This document shows, piece by piece, positions 25,495-35,358 of a stretch of DNA of 64,000 nucleotides. Both the position numbers and the translations under genes were made by a program. The stretch is from Mesorhizobium sp. CA14. Lineage in GTDB: Bacteria; Pseudomonadota; Alphaproteobacteria; Rhizobiales; Rhizobiaceae. Within the stretch, counting starts at the first letter, position 1. Each line of letters opens with the position of its first letter. Below the pieces are notes generated by a model, which made no database searches, was not told the origin of the DNA, and saw nothing but the letters and a program-made list of their open reading frames with translations. The stretch spans positions 166,636 to 230,635 of the forward strand of contig NZ_JAIUHR010000006.1 in NCBI RefSeq assembly GCF_020165195.1, read 5' to 3'.

Positions 25495-26526
25495 CTAATT
25501 CCTGTCGACTGGCTTGGAGCGCATCCGCGACACTGTCTCGCGTTCGGCGCGCTTGGAGCGCAGCGGCGGCAGGCCGCGGTCGATGAGGTCCATGTCCTCT
25601 AACACCATGTCGCCCATGCGCTTGAAGGCGATGTCGAGCGCGCCGGCGCGATGCGCCGAACGCAGGAAGCCGGGGAGGGCGCGGACGGGATGGTTCTTGG
25701 CCAGCGGCTCCTCCGGGAAGACGTCGCTTGCGGCGACGATGTGGCCGCTCTTCACCGCTTGCATCAACGCCGGGAAATCGACGACGCCGGCACGGCTGAG
25801 CAGGATGAAGGCCGCGCCCTTGCGCATCCTGGCAAAGGCATCGGCACCCAGAAAGCCCTGGTTCTCGCTGGTGACCGAAGCGACGACGAAGACGAAATCG
25901 CTTTGCGACAGCACCTCGTCGAGCGAGGCCGGCTCGACGCCATTGTCGACCAGGATCGACGGCGGCAGCCACGGATCATAGACCTTGATGCGGGTGCGAA
26001 AACCGGTCAGCAGGCGGTTGAGCGCGCGGCCGAGATCGCCGAAGCCGATGATGCCCACATCGGCGCCGGAGAGAAGCCGCGCGGTCTGGTTGCCGTCGCC
26101 GCCCCACAATTCCTTGCCCTGCCGGAAGGCGAGGTCGGCGTCGACGATGTTGCGCGCGAGGTTCAGCGCCATGGCGAGGCCAAGCTCCGCCACCGGTTCG
26201 GCAAAAACCAGCCCGGTGGTGACGACATGGATGCCGCGCGCGAACAGCGTCTCATAGGGCATGTTGTTGAGGAGATTGGTCTCGACGTTGAAGATGCAGC
26301 GCAGCGCCGTCATTTTTTGCAGCGTTTCCGAGTCGATGGGCGGCTGGCCAACGATGTAGCGCGCTTCGGCCAGCACATCCGGCGGCAACTTTGCGACGCC
26401 TTCCGGCGTTGTCTCGACGATGCGATATTTTTTGCGAAACAGCGCCAGTTGCGGCGGCGTGAAGATCAGGTCGAGCGTGCGCGGTTCGGGTGCGCTGATC
26501 ACCAGCGGCAAGGTGTTGTCGGACAT
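25495..26526 (-). CDS. 2-Hydroxyacid dehydrogenase family protein
   Basis: 343 residues, D-isomer 2-hydroxyacid dehydrogenase family. The NAD site is VGIIGFGDLGRALNRLL near residues 159-175; LSRAGVVDFPAL stands where the substrate-binding Arg is found, ASDVFPEEPL holds the Glu region, and the usual catalytic His position is within RSAHRAGA. It is divergent from the LacI regulator at 26673 and ends 14 bases from the convergent GntR gene. The ATG at 26526 has GGGAGGAAA just ahead. The gap it shares with lacI holds the LacI operator sites, so it may be part of that sugar regulon, oxidising or reducing a sugar acid. It is distinct in sequence from the paralogue at 4424. Confidence 0.8.
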   Translation of the reverse strand: MSDNTLPLVISAPEPRTLDLIFTPPQLALFRKKYRIVETTPEGVAKLPPDVLAEARYIVGQPPIDSETLQKMTALRCIFNVETNLLNNMPYETLFARGIHVVTTGLVFAEPVAELGLAMALNLARNIVDADLAFRQGKELWGGDGNQTARLLSGADVGIIGFGDLGRALNRLLTGFRTRIKVYDPWLPPSILVDNGVEPASLDEVLSQSDFVFVVASVTSENQGFLGADAFARMRKGAAFILLSRAGVVDFPALMQAVKSGHIVAASDVFPEEPLAKNHPVRALPGFLRSAHRAGALDIAFKRMGDMVLEDMDLIDRGLPPLRSKRAERETVSRMRSKPVDRN

Positions 26527-26586
26527 GTTTTCCTCCCGGGACACGATTGGATCGCGTCAATCGCATCTTTCCAGTCTTACTCCCGG

Positions 26587-26627
26587 TGAAACGATTTACA
26601 AGGACGAAAAATCGATTTATCGATTGG
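26587..26627. promoter_or_regulatory. LacI-family operators in the divergent gap
   Basis: Two near-copies of TAAATCGATTTA: TGAAACGATTTA (26587-26598, 10 of 12) and AAAATCGATTTA (26608-26619, 11 of 12), 21 bases apart, on the same face of the helix. A third weak copy overlaps at 26616-26627. The perfect 12-base palindrome is repeated at 27833 beside the binding-protein start. Central CG is typical of LacI-family operators. Confidence 0.65.
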
Positions 26628-26672
26628 AATGGCGAGGTGGCTAATCGGCTGCCTGCCCTCGGGAGGAAGTCA

Positions 26673-27749
26673 ATGGCGCAACAGGAAGCCCGGCAAAGGC
26701 GTCCGTCGATCCACGACGTGGCAAGCCATGCCGGCGTGTCCGCGGCCACCGTCTCCAAGGTGCTGGCCGGCGTCACCACGGTGAAGCCTGAAAACGCGCA
26801 GCGCGTCTTCGATGCCGTCGAACGCCTGGGCTACCGCGTCGATCCGCTGGCTTCCGACATGCGCAGGGCCAAGCGCCGCATCATCGGCGCCATCATGCCG
26901 GAATTCGAAAGCGAATTCTTCGGTTCGATGGTCACCGAGCTGGAAGGCCTTGCCGAGCAGCGCGGCTATACGCTGGTCGCGGCATCGAGCCGTGAATCGG
27001 AGACGCGCGAGAAGGAGATCCTCGCCCGCATGCATGACTGGCGCGTTGCCGGCGTGGTGCTGGCGCCGGTGCGCAACGAGCACGGGCCGGCCGCTGCCTT
27101 CATGAAAGCCCACGGCATGACCGGCGTGCTGATCGACCGCGTCTTGTCCGACGACGCCTTCGACACGGTCTCGGCCGACAGCGCCGCCGCCAGCGCCGAA
27201 GTGGCGCGGATGCTGATCGGCAATGGGCACAGCCATATACTGGTCATCGGCCTTGCCGAGCAGGCGGCGACGGTGCGGGCGCGCCTGGAAGGTTTTCGCA
27301 GCCAGGCGCTGACGCTCAACCCGTCGGTACGCATCGACGTCATCACGTCGGAAGTCAGCGTCGAGCCGCTGCGATCCTCGCTGCGCGATTATTTCGGGCG
27401 CGGCGAGAGGCCGACCGCCGTCTATTCGCTGCTTTTGAAGGGCACGCTCGTTGCGCTGTCGGAATTCCGCCGCCGCGGCTGGCACTGCCCGGACGATATC
27501 GCGCTGGTCGGCTTCGACGACGCCGAATGGATGCAGGTGACATGGCCGGCGATCGCGGCCGTGGTGCAGCCGGTGCGCCAGATCGCCAGCGAAGCGATGA
27601 ACCTTTTGTTTCGCAGGGTCGAGGGTGATGCGGGACCACCCACGGCGCGGCTCGAGCCCTGCCAGGTGTTGATGCGGGAATCCGTTGGCTCGCCAGGCAG
27701 CGGTCCGCATTCCGGGGGAGGAGATCGACAACAGCCCCCATTGTCGTGA
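26673..27749 (+). CDS. LacI-family transcriptional regulator of the sugar cluster
   Basis: 358 residues. The N-terminal DNA-binding domain is SIHDVASHAGVSAATVSKVL (about residue 12-31), followed by the hinge, and a periplasmic-binding-protein-like sensor domain (RIIGAIMPEF onward; VGFDDAEW near residue 280). The ATG at 26673 follows GGGAGGAAG; an in-frame ATG at 26547 would reach into the divergent promoter and is rejected. It precedes the ribose/fructose-type importer by 61 bases and carries matching operator copies upstream of itself and at the importer start, so it most likely autoregulates and controls the importer genes. Confidence 0.87.
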   Translation: MAQQEARQRRPSIHDVASHAGVSAATVSKVLAGVTTVKPENAQRVFDAVERLGYRVDPLASDMRRAKRRIIGAIMPEFESEFFGSMVTELEGLAEQRGYTLVAASSRESETREKEILARMHDWRVAGVVLAPVRNEHGPAAAFMKAHGMTGVLIDRVLSDDAFDTVSADSAAASAEVARMLIGNGHSHILVIGLAEQAATVRARLEGFRSQALTLNPSVRIDVITSEVSVEPLRSSLRDYFGRGERPTAVYSLLLKGTLVALSEFRRRGWHCPDDIALVGFDDAEWMQVTWPAIAAVVQPVRQIASEAMNLLFRRVEGDAGPPTARLEPCQVLMRESVGSPGSGPHSGGGDRQQPPLS

Positions 27750-27810
27750 GCGGAAGCATGCGCCGGCCCTGGCCGCGGCGTCCGGCGCCAAAGATCGAAC
27801 GGAGGATCGA

Positions 27811-28800
27811 ATGATATCGCATTTCCTGAAGATAAATCGATTTACACTTGCCGTGGGCGTCGCGCTTGCGTTTTGCGCCGTCGGCGCCGCCAGGGCCGAG
27901 GACGGCGAATATGGCGTGCTGATGAAGACGCTGGCCAACCCGTTCTGGGGCGCGATGGCGCAGGGCGTCGCGGACGGCGCCAAGGAAGCCGGGGTGAAAT
28001 ATTTCCAGCAGGCAGCCGAGAGCGACCAAGCGGCCGAGCCGCAGCTCAACCTTTGCAACACGATGCTCGAGCGCAAGCCGGTGGCGATGATCACCGCCGC
28101 GATCAACTCGACCAATCTTCTGCCCTGCCTGAAGTCGGCGCAGGAGGCCGGCATCAAGATCGTCGATCTCGACAACAATCTCGACCAGGCGGTGCTCGAC
28201 AAGGAAGGCGTCAAGGTGACCTTCCATATCGGCTCCGACAACATCGCCGCCGGCGCGCAGGGTGCGGAGTACCTCGCCAACAAGCTCGGCAAGGACGCCA
28301 AGGGTCCGGTGCTGGTGATCGAAGGCCTCTCCGGCAACATCACCGGCGAGAAGCGCGCCAAAGGCTTTGCCGACAAGCTGAAGGAACTGGCGCCCGGCCT
28401 TGAAATCGTCGCCTCGCTGCCGGGCGACTGGGATCGCGGCAGGGCCGCCTCGATCGCCACCGACACGCTGACCGCGCATCCCGATCTCGTCGCCATCTTC
28501 TGCGCCAATGACGGCATGGCGCTTGGTGCGGTGGAGTCGGTCTATGCGGCGGGCAAGGGTTCGCAGGTGACGATCATCGGCGTCGACGGCAATGTCGATG
28601 CGGTGAAGTCGATCAAGGAAGGCCGCCTTAACGCCTCTGTCGCGCAGCTTCCCTATCTCGTGGGCAAGCAGGCGGTGGAGAACGTCAAGAAGGCACTCGG
28701 CGGCGAGAAGGTACCGGAAAGCATTGCCGTGCCTACACTGGTGCTGACCAAGGATGTGCTCGACGCCGGCAAGGAGCCGATGCTGCAATATGTGAAGTAA
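27811..28800 (+). CDS. Sugar ABC transporter, periplasmic binding protein (CUT2 type)
   Basis: 329 residues: signal peptide (basic start ISHFLKINRF, hydrophobic core, cleavage near GAARA-ED at residue 30) and a type I periplasmic-binding domain of the ribose/allose/fructose group (GVLMKTLANPFWGAMAQGV; the hinge ANDGMALGAVE; IGVDGN). With the sugar 3-epimerase at the end of the operon, a ketohexose or pentose ligand is plausible. The ATG at 27811 follows GGAGG. A 12-base operator palindrome lies within the signal-peptide codons (27833-27844). Confidence 0.85.
   Translation: MISHFLKINRFTLAVGVALAFCAVGAARAEDGEYGVLMKTLANPFWGAMAQGVADGAKEAGVKYFQQAAESDQAAEPQLNLCNTMLERKPVAMITAAINSTNLLPCLKSAQEAGIKIVDLDNNLDQAVLDKEGVKVTFHIGSDNIAAGAQGAEYLANKLGKDAKGPVLVIEGLSGNITGEKRAKGFADKLKELAPGLEIVASLPGDWDRGRAASIATDTLTAHPDLVAIFCANDGMALGAVESVYAAGKGSQVTIIGVDGNVDAVKSIKEGRLNASVAQLPYLVGKQAVENVKKALGGEKVPESIAVPTLVLTKDVLDAGKEPMLQYVK
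27833..27844. promoter_or_regulatory. Perfect operator palindrome TAAATCGATTTA inside the binding-protein gene
   Basis: A perfect 12-base palindrome beginning 23 bases into the coding sequence, within the signal-peptide codons for KINRFT. It matches the two operator copies in the lacI promoter gap (10 and 11 of 12). Binding here would block elongation or loop to the upstream sites about 1.2 kb away. Confidence 0.6.
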
Positions 28801-28897
28801 GTAGGCAGTAGGCAGTAGGCAGTAGGGGAGACACGCGGGTTCGCACCGCTCGGATCGCTCTTATATTTCTCTACTGCCTAAGCCCTACTGCCTACTG
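28801..28897. repeat. Heptanucleotide CAGTAGG repeats with inverted copies
   Basis: Directly after the binding-protein stop, CAGTAGG occurs three times in tandem (28806-28826, with a partial copy before). Its complement CCTACTG occurs twice in tandem at 28884-28897, with a further CTACTGCCTA at 28871-28880. The arms can pair as a stem of at least 14 bases around a loop of about 57. It lies between the binding-protein and permease genes of one operon. Confidence 0.75.
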
Positions 28898-28927
28898 TCT
28901 TACCGCCCTCTCTGAAGGTGCAAAGAC

Positions 28928-29914
28928 ATGGCTTCTGAACAGCCCGGCTTCTGGGCTCGGGTGCAGCGCGCATCCGTCGAAAGGCTCCACATCCGGCTGG
29001 AGTCGCTGGTGGTGCTTCTGGCGCTGAGCACGGCGATGGCGCTCCTGTCGCCCTATTTCCTGTCGCTCAGCAATTTCCTCAACATCCTTTTGGCCACCTC
29101 GACGATCGGGGTGCTGGCGATCGCCGCCACCTTCGTCATCGGCTCGGGCGGGCTCGACCTGTCGCTCGGCTCCGTGATGGGGCTGGCCGGCGTCGCGGGC
29201 GCCTTCGTCGCCGTCAATCTCGGCTGGCCGTCGGTGTTGGCGGTGATCGCCTGCATTCTGGCCGGCGCGATCGCCGGCTACATCAACGGCCAACTGGTCA
29301 CCCGCGCGTTCGTGCCTGCCTTCATTGTCACGCTCGGCATGCTAGGCCTGGCGCGCGGGCTGGCGCTGGTCATCTCGAAGGGCAGGGCGATCTACGGCCT
29401 GCCGCCCGAGATCGTCTATATCGGTCAGGGCAGGCCCTTCGGTGTCCCTATGCCGGTGATCATCTTCGTGCTCACCGCGATCGTCGCGCATGCGGTGCTC
29501 GCCTACACGCGCTTCGGCCGACACACGCTGGCGCTGGGGGATAGTGAAGGTGCTGCCCGCGCGGCCGGCATCCGTGTCGAGCATCACCGCCGCATCATCT
29601 ATACGCTGTCGGGCGCGCTTGCCGGGCTCGCCGGCCTGCTCTTCACCGCCCGCGTCAATGCCGGCGATCCTACGGCCGGCATCAACTACGAGCTTACCGC
29701 GATCACGGCGGCGATCATCGGCGGCACCAACCTGTTCGGCGGCCGCGCCTCGATCCTCGGCACGATGATCGGCGCGCTGATCATGGGCGTCTTGCAGAAC
29801 GGACTGACGCTGCTTGCCGTGCAATCCTATTACCAGCAGATGGCGATCGGCGCAGTGCTGATCCTCGCCGTCTTCATCGACCAGTACCAGGTGCGGAAGG
29901 AGTCGCGCGTATGA
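28928..29914 (+). CDS. Sugar ABC transporter, permease (RbsC/FrcC-like)
   Basis: 328 residues with eight to ten hydrophobic segments and the BPD_transp_2 landmarks GGLDLSLGSVMGLAG (about residue 74) and GGTNLFGGRASILGTMIGAL (about residue 265). It transports the sugar delivered by the upstream binding protein. A 127-base repeat-bearing gap precedes it, so its expression may be lower than that of the binding protein. The ATG at 28928 is poorly served by a ribosome site (GAAGGTGCAAAG). Its end overlaps the ATPase by four bases. Confidence 0.86.
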   Translation: MASEQPGFWARVQRASVERLHIRLESLVVLLALSTAMALLSPYFLSLSNFLNILLATSTIGVLAIAATFVIGSGGLDLSLGSVMGLAGVAGAFVAVNLGWPSVLAVIACILAGAIAGYINGQLVTRAFVPAFIVTLGMLGLARGLALVISKGRAIYGLPPEIVYIGQGRPFGVPMPVIIFVLTAIVAHAVLAYTRFGRHTLALGDSEGAARAAGIRVEHHRRIIYTLSGALAGLAGLLFTARVNAGDPTAGINYELTAITAAIIGGTNLFGGRASILGTMIGALIMGVLQNGLTLLAVQSYYQQMAIGAVLILAVFIDQYQVRKESRV

Positions 29915-30687
29915 CCCTGCTTTCGCTTCGCGGCATCCGCAAGAGTTTTGGCGCGGTGGACGTGCTGCATGGCGTCGACCTTTCTGTCGCAGCCGGCGAG
30001 GTGGTCGGGCTGGTCGGCGACAATGGCGCCGGCAAGTCGACGCTGATGAAGACCATCACCGGCATCTACCGGGCTGACACCGGATCGATCGAATTCGACG
30101 GCAAGGACATACTGGCGCTGGATCCCGGCCAGCGCCGCCGTCTCGGCATCGAGATGATCTACCAGGATCTTTCTCTCGCCAAACAGCAGGATGTGGCGTC
30201 GAATATCTTCCTCGGACGCGAACCGACGAAAAAGTTGCTCGGCCTAGTCCCGGGCTTCGTCGACAAAAGCGAGATGGATCGTCAGGCGTCAAAGATGATC
30301 GAGCGGTTGGGCGCGCATTTGCCGTCAATAAACCGATCGGTCGGTTCGTTCTCCGGCGGCCAACAGCAGACGGTGGCGATCGCGCGTGCGCTTACCTTCA
30401 ATCCAAAACTCGTCATCATGGATGAGCCGACTGCGGCGCTCGCCGTGCGCGAGGTGCAGAGCGTGCTCGACCTCATCCGGCGGCTGAAATCGGAAGGCAT
30501 CGCCGTCATCCTGATCTCGCACCGGCTGAACGACGTGCTGTCGGTCACCGACCGCATCGTCGTGCTGCGCCACGGCAGGGCGGATGCCGATCTCGTCACC
30601 GCCAACACCAACATGAACGAAGTCGTCAGCCGCATCGTCGGCGGCGGAGATACGGCCGCAGCGGCGGCGCATGAGCAACGAGGCTGA
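29911..30687 (+). CDS. Sugar ABC transporter, single-domain ATPase (FrcA-like)
   Basis: 258 residues, one nucleotide-binding domain: Walker A GDNGAGKSTLMKT, Q-loop in MIYQDLSLAKQ, signature SFSGGQQQTVAIARAL, Walker B LVIMDEPTAAL, switch His ISHRLNDV. Ribose-type ATPases (RbsA) are usually tandem proteins of about 500 residues; the half-length form is that of rhizobial FrcA-type fructose importers, where the ATPase should work as a homodimer. ATGA overlap with the permease. Confidence 0.86.
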   Translation: MTLLSLRGIRKSFGAVDVLHGVDLSVAAGEVVGLVGDNGAGKSTLMKTITGIYRADTGSIEFDGKDILALDPGQRRRLGIEMIYQDLSLAKQQDVASNIFLGREPTKKLLGLVPGFVDKSEMDRQASKMIERLGAHLPSINRSVGSFSGGQQQTVAIARALTFNPKLVIMDEPTAALAVREVQSVLDLIRRLKSEGIAVILISHRLNDVLSVTDRIVVLRHGRADADLVTANTNMNEVVSRIVGGGDTAAAAAHEQRG

Positions 30688-30688
30688 C

Positions 30689-31543
30689 ATGAACACCTTC
30701 GGACTGCACACTTTCGCCATCGCGCCTGTCTGGGATCTCGCCCGCATAGAGCCGCAGATGGACCGGCTGAAGGAGCTCGGCATCGGCCTGATGGAGATCC
30801 CGCTGCTTCGCCCCGAGGAGATCGACACCAAGCGCACGCGGGGCTTCGCCAATCACTACGGCGTCCAGCTTATCCCCTCGCTCGGCCTGCCGCGCGCGCT
30901 CGACGTGGTCGAGCGGCCGGACGAGGCGCTCGACTTCCTGCAGCCGGCCTTCAAAGTCTGCAACGAGGTCGGTGCGGAAGCGCTCGGCGGCGTCACCTAT
31001 GGCACCATCGGCAAGACCACCGGCCGGGCGCCGACGCAAAGGGAGATCGACGGCATGTGCCGCTTCCTCGAACGGGCGGCGAAGGTGGCGAAGTCGCGCA
31101 GCCTCAAGCTCGGCATCGAGCCCTGCAACCGCTACGAGACGCATTTGATCAACCGCGGCATCGACGCTGCGCGCATCATCGAGCGCGTCGGCGCCGACAA
31201 CATCTTCATCCATCTCGACACCTACCATATGCATATCGAGGAAGAGAGTTTTGCTTCCGGCTTCGAGGCGGCGGCGCCCTATCTCGGCTATGTGCATGTG
31301 TCGGAAGCCAATCGCGGCGTGCCGGGGCGCGGCATGCTCAACTGGGCGGCCTGCATGAAGGCGATCGCCGACATCGGCTACGAAGGCGCGATCACGCTCG
31401 AAAGCATGAACCATGTCGATGTCGATATCGCCGGGGGGCTCGCCGTGTGGCGGCCGGTGGCGGAGGATCCCCGCGACGTCATCGAGGTCGGCCTGCCGTT
31501 CCTGCGCGAGGAGGCGAAGAAGGCCGGGCTGACGCTCGGATAG
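30689..31543 (+). CDS. Sugar 3-epimerase / TIM-barrel isomerase (D-tagatose 3-epimerase-like)
   Basis: 284 residues of the AP endonuclease-2-type TIM barrel. Metal-site segments typical of the D-tagatose/D-allulose 3-epimerase group are present: LGIEPCNRYETHLIN (Glu), HLDTYHMHIEE (Asp and His), YVHVSEANRGVPGRG (His, Arg) and ITLESMNH (Glu). It should interconvert ketoses at C3. The start at 30689 (spacing to CGAGG) is preferred to the ATG six codons earlier at 30671, which overlaps the ATPase end; both are possible. It is the last gene of the LacI-controlled operon and suggests the importer carries a rare ketose. Confidence 0.78.
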   Translation: MNTFGLHTFAIAPVWDLARIEPQMDRLKELGIGLMEIPLLRPEEIDTKRTRGFANHYGVQLIPSLGLPRALDVVERPDEALDFLQPAFKVCNEVGAEALGGVTYGTIGKTTGRAPTQREIDGMCRFLERAAKVAKSRSLKLGIEPCNRYETHLINRGIDAARIIERVGADNIFIHLDTYHMHIEEESFASGFEAAAPYLGYVHVSEANRGVPGRGMLNWAACMKAIADIGYEGAITLESMNHVDVDIAGGLAVWRPVAEDPRDVIEVGLPFLREEAKKAGLTLG

Positions 31544-31635
31544 AATCGAGTGCGGTTAAGAGCGACCGAAGCCTGGACGGCGCTATTTGCCGAACCAGAT
31601 ACCTCGTGCAATGTGGCTTCGGAGGATCGAAAATC

Positions 31636-32433
31636 GTGCCATTCGTCAGCATCGGCGGCGTCGCGCTGCACCACCGCTACATAGAAGCGAAGGGCACTTC
31701 GCGTCCGATCATCTTCATCAATTCGCTGGGCACCGACTTCCGCATCTGGGACGACGTCATCGCGCGGCTTACCGGCGAAATGCCGATGCTCGTCTATGAC
31801 AAACGCGGCCACGGGCTTTCGGATATCGGAAGCGGTGTTCGCTCGATCGACGTTCACGTCGATGATTTGAGCGGGCTTATAGATCACTTCGGTTTCGATA
31901 AGGTGGTGCTCTACGGCCTGTCGGTTGGCGGCATGGTCGCGCAAGGGCTCTGTGCCCGGCGGCCCGAGCTCGTCGATGCGTTGATCCTGGGCGACACCGC
32001 GCACAAGATCGGCACCGCCGAGAGCTGGAACAGCCGCATCGCAACCGTTGAGCGCGACGGCATCGAGGCGATCGCCGCCGCCGTGCTCAAGGGGTGGTTC
32101 ACGCCGCATTTCCATGCCACGCGCGCCGCGGATCTTGCCGGCTGCCGCAATATGCTGACCAGGCAGGCGGTGCCGGGTTATATCGGCACCTGCATGGCGG
32201 TGCGCGATGCCGATTTCACCGAGAGCGCCCGGCGCATCGCGGTGCCGACGCTCTGCCTCGTCGGCGACCAGGACGGCTCGACGCCGCCGGAGCTGGTCCG
32301 CTCCCTGGCCGACCTGATCCCCGGCGCACGCTTTGAAGTGATCCGCAATGCGGGACACATCCCGTGCATCGAGCAGCCCGAAGCGCTGACCGCTCTTATC
32401 CGAGGCTTCGTCGCCTCGCTTGATGGTCGGTGA
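31636..32433 (+). CDS. pcaD: 3-Oxoadipate enol-lactonase
   Basis: 265 residues, alpha/beta hydrolase: oxyanion region INSLGTDFRIW, nucleophile Ser in GLSVGGMVAQG (about residue 93), Asp in GDQDGSTPPE and His in NAGHIPCIEQPE (about residue 240). These segments and the length match PcaD, which opens 3-oxoadipate enol-lactone to 3-oxoadipate. It converges on pcaF, whose pathway uses that product, two steps on. The start is the GTG at 31636, ten bases after GGAGG; the open frame upstream of it is epimerase shadow. In many rhizobia pcaD instead leads the pcaDCHGB operon, so its position here is unusual. Confidence 0.82.
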   Translation: MPFVSIGGVALHHRYIEAKGTSRPIIFINSLGTDFRIWDDVIARLTGEMPMLVYDKRGHGLSDIGSGVRSIDVHVDDLSGLIDHFGFDKVVLYGLSVGGMVAQGLCARRPELVDALILGDTAHKIGTAESWNSRIATVERDGIEAIAAAVLKGWFTPHFHATRAADLAGCRNMLTRQAVPGYIGTCMAVRDADFTESARRIAVPTLCLVGDQDGSTPPELVRSLADLIPGARFEVIRNAGHIPCIEQPEALTALIRGFVASLDGR

Positions 32434-32476
32434 GATTAGACACCGTTCAGGACAGGGCCATAACCGCGCCGGGTAC

Positions 32477-33682
<1,206 letters not shown>

Positions 33683-34486
33683 TTATGCAGCTTTCCCTTT
33701 AGCGGTCCTTTGATGCGCAGCCCTGGTGCGGGCTTGCAGGTCGCGCAATGTCTTCAATTCGAGTTCCGTCGGCGCCGGCGTCTCGTCAAGAGCCTCCGCG
33801 AACTTGACTGTCCAGCCACAGGTCTCCTGCACCTGCTCGCGCGTGACGCCGGGATGCAGCGACACCACTGTGAATTCTTTGGTCACAGGGTCCGGCTCCC
33901 AGATGGCGAGATCGGTGATCAAAAGCGTCGGCCCGGCGGTATCGATGCCGAGGCGCTTGCGATGATCGCCGCCTTCGCCATGGCCGAAGGAGGTGAAGAA
34001 GTCGATTGTCTCCACCATGCCGCGCTTCGACTGGGCCACGGTGATGTAGACTTGCTTTGACGAGGTGGCGATCTCCGGCGCGCCGCCGCCGCCGGGCAGG
34101 CGGGTCCTGGGATGCGCATAGTCGCCGATGACCGTGGTGTTGATGTTGCCGAATTTGTCGAGCTGGGCGGCGCCCAGGAAGCCGATCGAGATGCGGCCAC
34201 CCTGCAGCCAGTAGCGGAACATCTCCGGCACCGCGACGGTGGTGACGGCGGTGTCGCACAATTCGCCGTCGCCGATCGACAGCGGCAGAACGTCGGGCGC
34301 GGTGCCGATGGTGCCGCTCTCATAGATCAGCGTGATGTCGGGCGCATGGGTCAGCCGCGCGACATTGCAGGCGGCCGATGGCGCGCCGATGCCGACGAAG
34401 CAGACATCGTCGCTTTTCAGCGCGCGGCTGGCGGCGATCGTCATCATCTCGTTCGGGGTGAAGCCCAGATTGTCCGCGTCGCTCAT
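33683..34486 (-). CDS. pcaJ: 3-Oxoadipate CoA-transferase, beta subunit
   Basis: 267 residues of CoA-transferase family I, of the glutaconate-type beta-subunit length rather than the short (about 215) Pseudomonas form. The probable catalytic Glu is Glu56 in LIYESGTIG; further landmarks are GGGGAPEIATSSKQVYI and VVSLHPGVTREQV. It moves CoA from succinyl-CoA to 3-oxoadipate. The ATG at 34486 overlaps the pcaI stop by four bases. Confidence 0.85.
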   Translation of the reverse strand: MSDADNLGFTPNEMMTIAASRALKSDDVCFVGIGAPSAACNVARLTHAPDITLIYESGTIGTAPDVLPLSIGDGELCDTAVTTVAVPEMFRYWLQGGRISIGFLGAAQLDKFGNINTTVIGDYAHPRTRLPGGGGAPEIATSSKQVYITVAQSKRGMVETIDFFTSFGHGEGGDHRKRLGIDTAGPTLLITDLAIWEPDPVTKEFTVVSLHPGVTREQVQETCGWTVKFAEALDETPAPTELELKTLRDLQARTRAAHQRTAKGKAA

Positions 34487-35340
34487 GCGGCTTTCCTCAG
34501 ATGCTCGACCCGGCCGGCAAAGTCGTCCGCGCTGCTCTCGATGACGTTCTTCTGCATCCACGCCTGGAAGCGGTCGCGATCGGCGGCGATCTCGTCCCAT
34601 TCGAGATAGGCGGCGTTGTCCCGCTCGTAATAGCCATGCGTATAGGAGGGATGCGAGCCGCCCGGCACGACGGAAATCGCCGCGATCGTCCAGCTCGGCA
34701 GCACGGTGAGATTGGGGTGGAGGTCGTCGAAATTGTCGACCACTTCCTCGACCGTAACCACTGCGCGCTTTGCGGCAAGAACGGCCTCCTTCTGGATGCC
34801 GATGATGCCCTCGACCAGCACGTTGCCCTTCCGGTCCGCCTTCTGCGCGTGGATGAAGGTGACGTCGGGCCTTATCGCCGGAACGGCGGCCAGCACCTCG
34901 CCGGTGAAGGGGCAGGTGACGGATTTGATGTTGGGGTTGACCGCGGCAAGGCCGGCGCCGAGATAGCCGCGAAACACCGCGCAGGGCAGGCCGGCGGCGC
35001 CCGCTTCATAAGCGTTGGCCATGCCGGCATGGCTGTGTTCCTCGACCTCGATCGATCGCGGAAAACCGTTCTCGATGGCGTCGCGGGCGCGCCTGAGCAG
35101 GCCGACACCGGGGTTGCCGAGATAGGAGAAGACGACCTTCCTCGCCATGCCCATGCCGATCATCTGGTCGTAGATCAGGTCGGGCGTCATGCGGATCAGC
35201 GTCAGGTCGCGAAAGCCCTGGCGGATCGCCTCATGCGCGGCGGCAGTGGGGATCAGATGGGTGAAGCCCTCGAAGACGACCGTATCGCCGTCATGCAGGT
35301 TTTCCGTCACCGCCTCTTTCAGCGGCAGGAACTTGACCAT
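34483..35340 (-). CDS. pcaI: 3-Oxoadipate CoA-transferase, alpha subunit
   Basis: 285 residues, CoA-transferase family I alpha subunit (glutaconate type): DGDTVVFEGFTHLIPTAAAHE start, LPCAVFRGYLG and VTCPFTGEVLAAVPAIRPD. It pairs with PcaJ. It is the first gene of the pcaIJF operon and starts 19 bases from the PcaR-type palindrome at 35359-35373. The CoA-transferase identity is firm; the substrate rests on pcaF and pcaR beside it. Confidence 0.86.
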   Translation of the reverse strand: MVKFLPLKEAVTENLHDGDTVVFEGFTHLIPTAAAHEAIRQGFRDLTLIRMTPDLIYDQMIGMGMARKVVFSYLGNPGVGLLRRARDAIENGFPRSIEVEEHSHAGMANAYEAGAAGLPCAVFRGYLGAGLAAVNPNIKSVTCPFTGEVLAAVPAIRPDVTFIHAQKADRKGNVLVEGIIGIQKEAVLAAKRAVVTVEEVVDNFDDLHPNLTVLPSWTIAAISVVPGGSHPSYTHGYYERDNAAYLEWDEIAADRDRFQAWMQKNVIESSADDFAGRVEHLRKAA

Positions 35341-35358
35341 CTCCAGGCCTCACGAAAA

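Noticed and set aside
26670..28517. Minus-strand open frame of 615 codons opposite lacI and the binding protein
   Set aside because: Spans two well-supported genes and an intergenic gap, low-complexity translation.
28801..28897. CRISPR-like array from the repeated heptads
   Set aside because: Units are seven bases with no spacers and no cas genes are present.
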